Assembly (NCBI GenBank): GCA_023055505.1
Contig: JALIRH010000043.1
Location: forward strand, 568,001-632,000
DNA: 64,000 bases
Reading direction: 5' to 3'
DNA from: Callipepla californica brunnescens
Taxonomy: Eukaryota; Chordata; Aves; Galliformes; Odontophoridae
The position numbers and the translations under genes are program-made. Positions 1-12,300 of the stretch are shown piece after piece (position 1 is the first letter of the stretch; every line of letters begins with the position of its first letter). The notes under the pieces were generated by a model that was not told the origin of the DNA, made no database searches, and saw only the letters and a list, made by a program, of their open reading frames with translations.

Positions 1-93
1 AGAAGCCAGTGAACAGTAGGTTTGCAGTTAAAACAAAAACCCAATAGATTGCTGCAAGCAGAGCAGAAAGTGGTTTGCTCAGAGACAATGAAC

Positions 94-308
94 TTAACTT
101 ACAGAGCTGAAGTCTGCAAACCCCAAGGAAGAGTCTTTAGCAGTTTTACTTGAAGAGGAGGGAGCAAATGGATCTTTTCCACTAAATGGGTCCCCAAACC
201 CCTTTTTACTCTGAAACGGGTCACTGCTGTCAGCCCCAAACGGCTGGAATGGATCATGGGGCTTGGGAAAATCTGAAGACCCAAGGTGGCTTACAGGAGT
301 ACTTTTAC
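94..308 (-). other. EPS15L1: EPS15L1 terminal exon of the short isoform, with an embedded 5' splice site
   Basis: The exon follows the acceptor CCTTTCCAG and encodes [19 protein letters not shown] onwards to FADFSSVS and a TAA stop at 94-96. The last two codons plus the stop (GTA AGT TAA) are a perfect 5' splice site, with the boundary at 102/103. A longer mammalian isoform replaces VS-stop with a UIM-containing tail, so both uses of this site are plausible. Positions 1-93 would be 3' UTR in the short form and intron in the long form. Confidence 0.85.
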
Positions 309-3300
309 CTGGAAAGGTCAGGAAAAAAAAAAAAAAGGAGAAAAAGAGAAGTTACTTACCATGGACAATGCAAATCCCTTAAATAGGTAACTGCTGTGAT
401 GCTCTTTAGCATCATTCACTCCTCCTGGGGTGGTTTAAATTTCTCATTTAAATCATTTCTCAGTGCAAATCATCTCAAACAGCAGTTCTATTTAAATGGA
501 TTTCTCTTTCTTACACATGCTGCAATATTAACACCATTAAGATTTTAAATGATAAAACCCAACATGAAGACATCTGATCAGAGAAATTTAACAAGCACAT
601 TTTCCAGGAATAGAGACATTTCAGTTCGTTTGGGATTATATAAAAGAAAGAACACAACACAATTCATGACTTCAGTGTTAAGCAGAACTACACAGGTACT
701 TATCTGTGACCATACAGAATGTATGTGTTGTTTTGTGTTTGTTTTTTTTTTTTCCTGGAACTGTTCATACTTCTACAACTGTGTGCAACGGAAAGGAGTG
801 AGATAAAGACATCACCTTGCTCGGGGTGCTGCTGTGCAACCCAGTTTTTGTAGGTGACTTCTTGTTCATACATTCCACCCCCGTAACGGGAACGTCTGTG
901 TGTGCTCAAAGACAACAGTGGTGTGTTTTAGTTGTTCTCATTAGAACCTCAATGGTTACTTTTAAATTCCCTTTGAAAAGGCCTCTATTTTTAGTGACAC
1001 AACCAATAGAGGCCAGAAAACTGTCAGTGCTGATGATAACATACTCGAGGAACGACAAGGCAAAACCTAGAGACAGCTTCAAAAGAAATGATGGCTACTC
1101 CTCTCAAAACAGCCTGAATCACACACCTTACTTAGCATCATCCGAGTTACATACCCTACTGATGTTAAAGAAAAGGATGTCTGAAGCTTCCCATTCTCCA
1201 GACTGTAATTCAGTAGGGATCCTACGGTTTATACACATCAGGATACACACGGTAGGGAAGCAGAGAAACTGAGCTGAAAAAGCAGTGTGGAGCTGTCATG
1301 CCTGAGACACAGAAAGTGTCTCTTCACAAAGTACTCTCAGTCCGTGGTAGGTGCACAGAAACACCACCAGCTGCACACACTGGGCAGAACCAGGGCTGGG
1401 GGCCTGCATCTTCCCACTGTCCTTCACCATACACTGCCCTACACCAGATCTGATGGACAAAGCAGAAACCAGTCCATTTGAGGCCGCTGTTCTCGTGGCT
1501 TAAACCTGCTGCTGAAACCCCTCTGTGGAATTGGTGACTGTGAATACCAACGCAGGTTTTGCAACGTTATTTGCTCAGCAAACCTATTTTTTTCTAGGTG
1601 GCCTGTTTTATGTTTTTGCACAAAGCCCCTAGTGGTTTCGGAACAAACACAGAACATTGGGGTTTCTTGTGCTTCATCTTCAGAACAGATCACCAAACTC
1701 TGCTGCAGAGGAAATGTCACTGTGAATACGTGTGTGACTGTTAATAATACAGAAAAAAATTCATTTCTTGTCCTCAGTGTCATCTCCTTCAGCTTCTGAA
1801 TGTTGAAAAATAAAAGGGGGGTTTTAATTTTGTGATTCTAAGGAAGAACTTGAACAGGGCAACCTCTACAAAACGAGACTTTGTTGCAGAGAAATGCAAG
1901 GGCAGTGCCCATGCTGAATAAACCAATCTCAGCACTCACAAGCCCTCAATGAGCCCTCCTTCTTTCTCTCTCTGTTGTTTGCAGCTTGTTTGATCCTACA
2001 GAGCTCAGCAAACACAGCTGTGAGGCCTAGCAGAAGCCTGGCTCACTCAGATGTTCTAATTTACTAACTTATTACAGGTTAGTAACAATGACACAGGAGT
2101 TCTGCTTCCCACAGCACGGGGTTGTGGGCTGACCCAGATGAGAATCCCCCAGCGCAGTGAGGACACATTTTAACAAGGTTTCTGTACTTCCACGTGTGTA
2201 TTTCTATAATGTAAAGCAAGAGTACCAACACCACATTAAAACATCACCACCAACTGAACAGAGGGACTTTGGTGAAACGGTGATATCGCAGAACACACTG
2301 CAGGTGGAAACTAACAGCAATTACTGCACTGCTTTTTATTAAATACCGTTTAACATTTTTGAGGCACAGCAACATGAAAACACAGGCAAACAGTTGTAAC
2401 CCTTTCTTATTTGATTTTTTTCTGCTAATAGTTTCAGGGGAAAAAAAGCTCAGAAAAAAGCAAAACAGGTCCTATTCTGAAACCACAGCAGTTTCAGCAG
2501 TTACCCAAGTGGTGCACCCAAACCACACCGAGGACTCACTTCAGCAAAAAGAGATGATGAACAAAATGGTTTACCACAGCAAATGCTGTTAACTTGTAGT
2601 GAACTCCACCCATGCAAAGGGTTTATCTAATTTCATACCCTAGAGCAAAATTTAGGGCTGAGATCTATAGCTCACGCCAAACAATTTCTTACCAGCAGAA
2701 TGCAATTAGAGAACTTCGCTTACTGAGTTACAAGACACTGTCAGTGAAGCACTTAAATGCAGTTTTCACTATATCCCATGTTTTGAGGACGATAATGTTC
2801 TGCCTGGAAGAGCACCTTACTGCACTCCAAGAAGCAGCAGCTTCCCCACGTGTCACACTGCCAGCCGCAGCTGCTCTGTGTGCTTCCCAACGTGACAAAT
2901 CCGCTCTGACAAGTTGGAGTCCCACGCTGCGGGATCCGTAGTGACACTGAGCAAAGCCCACACGTGCTGTTACACCACACGATGCCAGGCTCCTCACCCA
3001 TCTGGAAGGGCTGGAGGAGGTGTTACTCTGCAGAAGTTTGGAGACCATGAGGTGCCACCCCCAGACCCCTCCTTGGCACTCCACCAAACCTACCTACATT
3101 CCCATCCTGCTCAGCACTCTGCTACGCTAGCCAGCTCTTCCACCGATGCAGAATAAACCTTTCATGAACTGTGAGCTTTGAGAAGTTACAGAAAAACATC
3201 ATTATTGGCTTTCAAATTATTCTGAAAATTAAATTAAAACCAATTTGCTACACAGTACTCAAAGTCTTTGTCCTCAACAAGGGCTACTTCTTCTCTGTAT

Positions 3301-6300
3301 TTCAAACCCAAATTTCTGTTCACACAAATTCACAATACGTATTTTTAGTAACAGAAGCAAGATTGTTCACTATGCAAAACCCCCCCAGAGTGTTTTTGCT
3401 TAGTATTTGCAACACTCTCCCCCCTGCTAGGCAGCAACCCTGTGCCTCTGAGCAGAAATGTTCTCACAACTACAAACTACTGGAGAGAGAGGTCTGAAGA
3501 GGAATCACTACATGTTCAGATGAGCAATCTGTTCTGAAGCAGATGCTGAATAAACTGCTTCAACAATCAGTACTGAAATATCTTTGCTGTGAGAGATCCG
3601 CACAAACACAATCAAAGCGTGAATGGAATTTTTAGTTTGTGGCCGGGGCAGGTGCTCCACCCATGAGTCATTTGTCCTAAACAACAAGGGATGCTTTCAT
3701 TCTAGTGCAACTGTCAGGTCTTCTAGAAGGCACGAAAACAAAAGCTCCCCTCTCACTCACAGACTCTGAGGCTGAATTTTTCACAGTCAGCTGCAGACGA
3801 GGAAAAAATAAAGGTGTATGGGCACCGTGCTGCTCGGGAGTAACCTCGGGGACCGAAGCAGCTCTACGGAAACAGGTGTGCAGTGCCACAAACAGAACAC
3901 TCCTGAGATCATGCAATGAACAACAGAGCCCCGTGCTCCCCTTCAGACCAAACAGAGGTCCACACGTCTGGAGCACGTCCATTCAGTTAAACAAAATCAA
4001 AATGCAAGGGATTTCTTTCCTTCTAGTTAAACCCAATGCTTAGCAGACTTCTTTCTTTTGTTTCTAACTCCTGATTAAATCTCCTCTACCTACCATGGCT
4101 TCTTTCTCCTTATACTTACTGCACTAATACACAGAGAAAATTTCTATGCAAATACATATAGTGGGAATGTAGCACATGATGCAGGTCAGAAAGTGCCCAC
4201 AGATATGTGATGTGCTTTGCACCATCTGCTCACAAGAAACTCAGCCAGTAGATGCACACACAGCATTCAGGCTTTGTTTTGCAAGTGCTTTTTAACTGAG
4301 ACACTGAACAAACCAAGTGCTACCCAGAAAGCAGCAAAGATCTCAGCTCTTTTCTTTCCTCAGTGGTAACTGTTAATAAGAAGTCCGTGTACATGTGAAC
4401 TGACAGTGCTCTCGTACTGCTTTATAGATGAAAAACAAGGCCAAAACTGTAAAACCAGTTAAACCATGAAATGCCTGAAGTTTAGAGAAGTGACACATGA
4501 AATAACTATATTTATCGTTGACATAAAGGAGGAGGAAGCATCAAATACAAAGGAAGGCAGAGAGGCACAGGGCTGCACAAACACTGCCTCTCCACCCCGT
4601 GCTGCCAGCACTGAGCATGCACACAGCACTGCAGGGCACCCAGCATCGCTCAGGGCTGCAGAAGTCCCATGGTATAAACACATATGAAAGCTCCCACAGC
4701 CACATCCAGGCAACTTGGAAGACATGCACATCTCCCATCAGGGTATCTGCTCACTACAGAATCCACTCACTAAGCTCTGAACTCAAGCTGCCTTCAGGTT
4801 ACTTTCTTGAGTACATCTTCTTGGCCACCATTACTGGGCAGATAAACATTAAATTTACCCTCCAAGGCCTACGAGCAGTACATCTGCTTCCACTCCTAGC
4901 TCCTTCTGGGCTAACAAACTTCTATGGCAACTACACTTGTGAGTAAAGGGTGAAGCATCCTCACTCCAAACTAGGGACTTATTTCTGTGGATGATGGATT
5001 GCTGCACGCATCACAGCTACCAGTTTGCAGAGTACTCAGTAGTTCTTAAAGGGTCTTAACTAGACCTGAAAGGTCAAACTTCTTTTTACTTGGGACTCTG
5101 CACGAGTGGAGCATCTCTGAAGGATGAGAACCATAGTCTCTAATTTAAGCAAGGCTGGTTTGGCCTCTTTTCCATCCCCTCAACATTTTCTGCAACATTT
5201 TGACATTTTGAAAGTACTACCTGTCACAAAACCCATGTGAGAATGGAATCGAAGCCCTTAACTCAAAGGCAGAGGTGTTAACCACTAACCTCTGAAATGC
5301 CAACCTATAAATTCATTTTCCATAATACCTCAGAGCTACAACGAATAAATGGATCAAAAAACAAAGCCCAGGTTCTTTGATGAAGGACTGTGTGCAGTCT
5401 GGAATAACAGCTTCCCAGCATTATTTATTTTAATATCTGAATTTCAAATATTAGGAAAGCAAACCTACACATCCCATTTTTTACATGGAATGAATGCCAT
5501 ACTATGTCCTTTGAGATCCCAACGATGATGTTTTTCTGCTATTTATGCATTGATATTCCAAAGATAAATGTAATTCTTTCAAGTACATAATCAACAAAGT
5601 ACTCTATCATTAATACAACATCAACCACCTCCATTAGTCACTAATATTTAATATATATGAAAAAAAATCCAAAATACACAGACTGAAAAAAGCTAGAATG
5701 ATAAAAACCAAACTTTTTATCAAGTAATTTCAAGAAGAAAACAGACTGAAATGGCAAAGCATGCTTCCCTCCTGTGTGTTTAGGACTTTATATTCTTTCA
5801 AGGTTAAAAAGGTCAAAACCACCATAAGCAAGCAATAAAAATTTAGACGAGGTTGAAGGTTACACACTGGTTAGTGGTGAAGGTTCTTCCACTAATATCA
5901 CTGGTTAACAGTACTGCTATAACCGCAATGTGGAATGCATGGTGCTGCATTTAAAGGAAGTGGGTAAGGGTGGGGCAAATGCACTGGGTCCCACGATCAA
6001 AGCACTAGAGCATTGAATTTTACTTATAACCCAATCACTGACACCCACACAGCAGCTTCCTGTACTTTAAAAAAAAGAAAAAGAAAAAAAAAATCTGTTT
6101 CTCTCTTTTTGTAATCAACAACTTTTACCTAGAAACTAGTTAGCGGTGAACTCTGACTGATTTCAATCTGCAGCTCACGGTAGAAAACATAATTGTTAAT
6201 CTGTGAGAACCTCCAAAGACCATTTCAACTGCCAGGTTTCAGTGTACCATCTCTTTCTGAAGACTTAACCTTAATTACACAACAGTTCTACAAGAGCTGA

Positions 6301-9300
6301 AAACCAGTATAAGAAAAGCGATGTGAGCAGCAGGTCGATAAGTGGAATGCTTTTGCACAGAAAAGAAAGAGCATTTCCTAAATCTACACAGCTTCAGTCA
6401 GTTTTTCTGACAGCATGAGAAAATAACTCGCATTGGGATTCAGATCCCTCTCACGAGTGATTAAGTGTGCAAATACACACTATTATTTTTCTTAATATTA
6501 GTAATAATCAGACTTGCCTTGTTTTTCAATTAACAGGCAAATAAGACGAATGCATAGCTCACTATACAGAGCACAGCTCTGCTTAAATCTGTGTAAATTT
6601 TTCTGTGCTTTTTTTAAGCATTAGTAAAACTCAACATCAATAAATACTGGAAAACTTTCATTTTTCTCAGGAAAAAAAAACCCCTTTGGTTTGTCCAGTA
6701 CCACCTGGTGAACATCAAATTACTTCAGCCTGCTCCCAGCGGGGCTGTACTAAACCTAATGTCCATTAGGAACTTCATGGATTGCAAATGCATTCCTGAA
6801 GAAAAAGAGCATGCACATATTCCCTGGGTGACTTTTATTAGAACAGTCTGGTCAGAGCAGCTGAAGAGCTTTATCTTAGCTGGTCTCCCTCAGCCCAGAA
6901 AGAATCTTAAACCAGGTAAGGGACAGAGATTCTTCAAAGCTCTGTATGTAACAAAGCTATGTTGGAGCTGCAATGTACACCTGCACCCGGGCTCGTAGTT
7001 CTGAAGTGCCTCTCTTCCTCATCTCCTTGTCTTCGTTTTTATTCACTGATTTATTAACCTCCAACTCTCCTTAAAAGACTGTACTCACATTGAAAAAGCA
7101 CAAAAGAACATTTAATCAGAAAAACAAACACGGGAGATTTCTCTTGAATCAAACATCAATTTAACACTGAAAAACATCTGAGATATTTGGAAGACTTCGG
7201 TTCAAAAAGGGGTGAAAAAGAAGGAAAGTGATTTACGAAGAACATAACTGTAAGCCTGAGATTCAGCCTAAGATACTGCTTTAAGGAAATACTCTCATGA
7301 TTGTTATCCCCTCTCCTAACCTTAGTTTTTGAGAAGGGAAAGATATGGATCTCAAGGGTGTCTCAGCCATGCCACACAGCAAGTGCTTGCCTATCCTTTC
7401 TAGATAACAACCACAGACAGCTGTGAACAGAACTATCTGCCAGCAGCCATCAGATCACTGCTGCTTGTGAATGCCCAAGCTTTGAAAAAAACACCAACTA
7501 CAGAAAAACAGTAAAAGAGGAAAAACAACCAATCTTTCAGTTTACAGCTTGGACTTCATATGGTGCCACGATTACCCACTGAAACTCTGCTGCTGACAAA
7601 GCTGCCCTGACCAAGAAGTTCTCTCAAGCACAGCACAAAAAGCATCCCCAGAGCAGCCCCTATTTGAGAGCAGCTCATCTGAACTACGCTTTCCTTTCAC
7701 ACATTTGTGTAAATACAAGTGAGGACCCCTTGATGTGACCTTCACCAGGGGGCTGTGTCTGAAGCCCCTCCCTGGCCCTGTGCTTGGTTCCAGAAGCTTG
7801 CTCAGTTTTCATGAAGAAATAACAACTGAGGCACAACTCCTCACTTATCTGGACAAAACATGGACATGTAGGCAAGAAGGGAAACTATGGCACACCTTGG
7901 CCCCATCCTGGGAATCCAAAACACCCTGCATAGCTCCATGGACAGATCAGAGCATGTCTGCACAACACATAATCCCTCATGAACTTGGAAAGTTGTTGAC
8001 TACTACTTTAGGAAATCAAGTAACTTTTAATGCTCCGCAAAAACATCAACTTGTACTTCATATTTGGTTTTAGAGAGTTGAGAATAAGCCAAGCTTTCTG
8101 TCAGAACTCTACTGCACCTGACTAACAAAAGACGAGCAAGCCTCACAATTCATTCTCAAAAGCAAGTTTTACAAAAGCAAGGATGAACTAGGTACACAAA
8201 GGCAACCGACAGATCTGGCTGCTAATAACTGGCATTTATTCACCCTTCAGCAAGATCTTTATCACATACTTTTTTCTTTTTTTTTTAATTAAACAGACCA
8301 ATGAAAAAGGTAAGAAACAACGGAAGTTTCTTTTCTGTTGTTTTCTGAGCAGCCTTCCCATTGCTAACACATTTTTATGCTTCTATCTCTTGCTCAAATC
8401 GCAGTATATTACTATAAAATTTCTCATGCTTTTAAGTAACCACTGAAGATCGCTTTAGTGTGGAAGGAAGGGAGGAGTATAACTGCTTAAGCACATGAGG
8501 CTCATTTGCTTTAAAAAAAAAAAAAAAAAAACTGCTTTGTTTCCTCCTCGTCTATTTTATCATAACAACATTTGCTTTGGGTAGAACAGCGGAACCTCAC
8601 AAACCTTGTGTCTCACAACGAGGGGGAGAATTACACATTTAAACAAGATTTTTGAAAAGCCTGATTAAAGGCTGAGTGCACACATCTACATTCAAAACCA
8701 ATTATTGAAGCTATGTGTCCAAAATTCTTCAGTATGCACAAAAGAGGGAATGAGAAGACAGACAAATACAACAATAAAAAACATGCAAGCAAGTCAGCCC
8801 TGTGAAACGTACTGCCCATTTCTGCAAAGTGTATTTGCCAGGAGTGCTCGTGTTTTGAAGAAGTACCACAAAGAAACCACATTAAAGAAATAACATAGGT
8901 GTATATTCAGTATTTGTTTGACTCTTTCATGGCAAGTAAGATTACCTTCAGCTTTAATACTCCTTCTGTTCATAATCTAATACTGCTGCAATGGCCTGCT
9001 TCTATCTGTTCCATTAAACAGTGCTTTGCAAACCCTGGATTAATCTATGGAACATCCTTGTGACAGAAGGCTCTTTTAATGCTCTCCAAGGATCTAGTTC
9101 TAGCACAACTGGTTTGCAAAACCAGACAGATCAACAATATTTGTTGTAAACAGGATGGGCACCGGGTGCACGCTCTTCTCCAAAATGCAACAGTTGAAAG
9201 GAGAATGATTACCAGACAGGTAGAAAGATAAACTCATCTTTCAAATTCTGAACGTTGACCCATGTTTACTGCAAAATTATGTGCCTATTCATACACAGAA

Positions 9301-12300
9301 TCCAGATCTCCTTTTTTTGGGTAAGCTAACCAAACGTTCACTGCTAATATTAACTGAACTACGCTGCTGCTGTTAAAAGTAGACCTGAAACTAACAGCTC
9401 TAAAGCAACTTCAGCTCTTGGAACAGTTTCACTGGTATCTGAATGTTTTTAAAAATCAGCTTTTCAAAAAATCAGCTCTATGGAGGAAAACTGAATTTCC
9501 AATCAGTTTCACTCTGGCTTATTGACAATTCCTGACAGTTTGCTGATAATCTCATACATTCTTCCATAGCTGAAATGCAAAACATTAGGACAGAAAACTA
9601 ATGTCCTTATTTCCAAGGATATACAGTAATAAATCAGGGGAACTGGTTATTAAAAATAAAACCTCCTTACCACTGGGTGGCTTGGGCCGTGGAGGAACAT
9701 TTTTCTTCGGTGGTAATGCTGGTGTGTCTGATTTGCTTTTGAAAGGGTCATCTGAAAATCCCATTCCTCCAAAAGAGGAGGAGAAGGGGTCTGAAGCTAC
9801 TGACTGCAACAGGAATAAAAGAAAAAGAGTGTAAGCACACTGCAGAATATCTGTTGTTTCACAAAGTCTGTAAGTTAACTCAATGAAAAGCATCAACTTC
9901 AATTCTGTGTATCTGTCCTCTTTTAATGTTAGCACCTCGTGCTGCTGACACCCACTGCCAGAGGTGCTAGTTTAAGAGCACAAATAAAAGGCAGCTGTGC
10001 TCTTCATCACTAAAAAAATTCTCAAATTTTTACTCATAGCAAAAAGCTAAGGAACATAAAAGGAAGTAAAACTCCCTTCTATTATTTGGCACTGAACACT
10101 CACACTGGAGCACAGCCTTCACTCTGTGGTCAAACAGAATCGTGAAACAAAGCAGTAACTGAACACAAAATAGATTGTAGAACAGACAGGTTTTCTCCCA
10201 AGCTTTACTTAAGTTACTAAAGTTATCTGTCTGTCTTGTAAAATCTTGGAATTAAAAAAAAAAAAAAAAGCATTGTTTTCACATACTTCACGTATTCTGC
10301 TGTTTTCTGTGATAGACTCTCTTAATGATGAAAAATGGCACAATAAACTATGCTACGCAGGAAAATTTATCCTGAAATAAAAGAAGAATGCTTTGTAGGC
10401 AAAGCTAAAGCTAACAGTCACCAAAAGGTCCAAGGCAAAGCACACACCGTATTTGTTAGGACTGCTGCCACCTACCGGAGAAACATCAACCCCACAAAAA
10501 CAGAACAAAGAAAACCTACAAACTTTTAGCTGCAAATTCCAAAGTCAGTCTCACAAAACTAAGGGCAGACCGTGACTACTATCCAGATTAGGAGGTAAGG
10601 ACATACAACTACTTGGAACACATTATATACTACTCAGTTTATAACAATAAACCAAGAAAAAACAATCTTGTTAAATGCTGTGAAATGTCAGTACAGAATA
10701 TTTTCCACCCTTCTCTGGTTCCCTACACTCATGGAGAAGCTCAAGAACAAGTTAGAATGCCACGAGAGAAGCAGTGAAGGAAACGTAACAATATATTGCT
10801 GTGCCTGCCTTCCATTATCTGGAGCAATTCCCTTTGATTACAGGTGAAAAATAGATATTACCTCTTTTGTCCCTCTGGTATTTGAGAATGTGTGTGGAGA
10901 TTGATTTCCCCCTCTTGAACCTATGGTACTGATTAAGACTATTCCATATATGAGATGGATGGAAGGTATTTTGCTAAGTAATTGTTGAGACTGGTCAGGA
11001 TAAAAACAGCAGAAATAGGCTGCCAGCTCAAATACTGCAATTACATCACACCCTTCAAAAACATGTAATTTTTTATGAGCACATTTGCTTCCCTCATAAT
11101 CCTTACCTTTGACATTTGACTGAAGTCTGCAAATCCTTCACCACTACTGAAAGCACCGCTTCCAAATGGATCCAGTGTTCCAAACGGATCTGGAACAGGC
11201 ATTAAAAAATAATTAAAATTTTACATAAGAATCTGTAAGAAAAAAGAAGTAGGAAACCAGGTAGGTGAGTAAACAACACTTGTGTTTTTCCCTTGCAAAA
11301 TTTGCAACACAGTGTAAACAGCAGTTGGGAAAAAAAAAAAAAAAGCAAACTGTAGTTTTCCTCTTACCTGGACCTTTTGAAGAGACACTGGAAGATGTGA
11401 AAGGATCACTGCTTTCAAAAGGATCAGGCTAAATAAGAACAGATACATTATTACTGTTGTGCTGTACTGTGCACTTCTCTTTCCATGCACAACAGTATCT
11501 TTAGGATATGCTTTAGGACAAATTATTTCCAGTTTCAGACCACTCTGCTTAGTGGGCATATAATAAATAAAATCAAATGAACAGGTGAAATATGTAGTAC
11601 TTTACTACTGACAGAACTGAACAAAACCAAAACACATTCAAGTGAAAAGCACAACACAAATATTATCTATATTAGTTCCTATGGCAAAATAAGAAATTAC
11701 ACTCAGAAGCATTCAGAAAATAAAACTATGGCATTTAAAAATTGAAGTATAAATCACTGACCTTGGAGGGCAGCGTGGAGGGCTTTGTGAATGGATCTGA
11801 GGTAAATGGGTCACTCTTCACTGGTTTCTTGAAGAAATCCTCAGGGGCAGAACTACGAAACGGATCACTTTCCTTAAATGGATCACCTCCAAAAGGATCT
11901 AGGAGTATTAAAAGGTAACCAGAATGTAGCACCCAGCAGTAGTAGTTAGAACAAGGTGTGTCAACAATGAACTGCTTTTCATTGACCTCATACTCATTGA
12001 TTTTTTTTCTTACTAATAAACAAACAAAACCACCACCAACAAAAACAAACAAAAAAACACCATGGTAAATCCAACCAACTTCCAGATTCTGTACTGGGTA
12101 TTAAGTTGCAACAAGGACATATTTTCAGCGAACATCTGACAAAGTTACAGACTTTATTCAATGAAAAGTTCACAACGTATATAACATATTGATCTTGTCT
12201 GCACCAAATGCCAAGTTCCCACATGCAAACCAAAAGCAGGGAAACCCTGATATCCATTTTTGTTTGGTTACAAATTGTCTAATTCATCTGTCCTGTTGTT

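Larger units (their letters stand above)
309..9670 (-). other. EPS15L1: EPS15L1 long penultimate intron
   Basis: About 9.4 kb of AT-rich, stop-rich sequence between the PPRPKPPSG exon and the terminal exon. I saw no open frame with both splice sites and homology. It holds short poly(A)/poly(T) tracts (for example near 740, 6068, 8270 and 8511) and one tRNA-derived SINE-like fragment near 5.2-5.3 kb. Nothing else was recognised. Confidence 0.7.

Noticed and set aside
5223..5300. Possible functional tRNA gene
   Set aside because: A- and B-box matches exist, but the acceptor and anticodon stems do not pair well and there is no terminator T-run close by. SINE remnant preferred.
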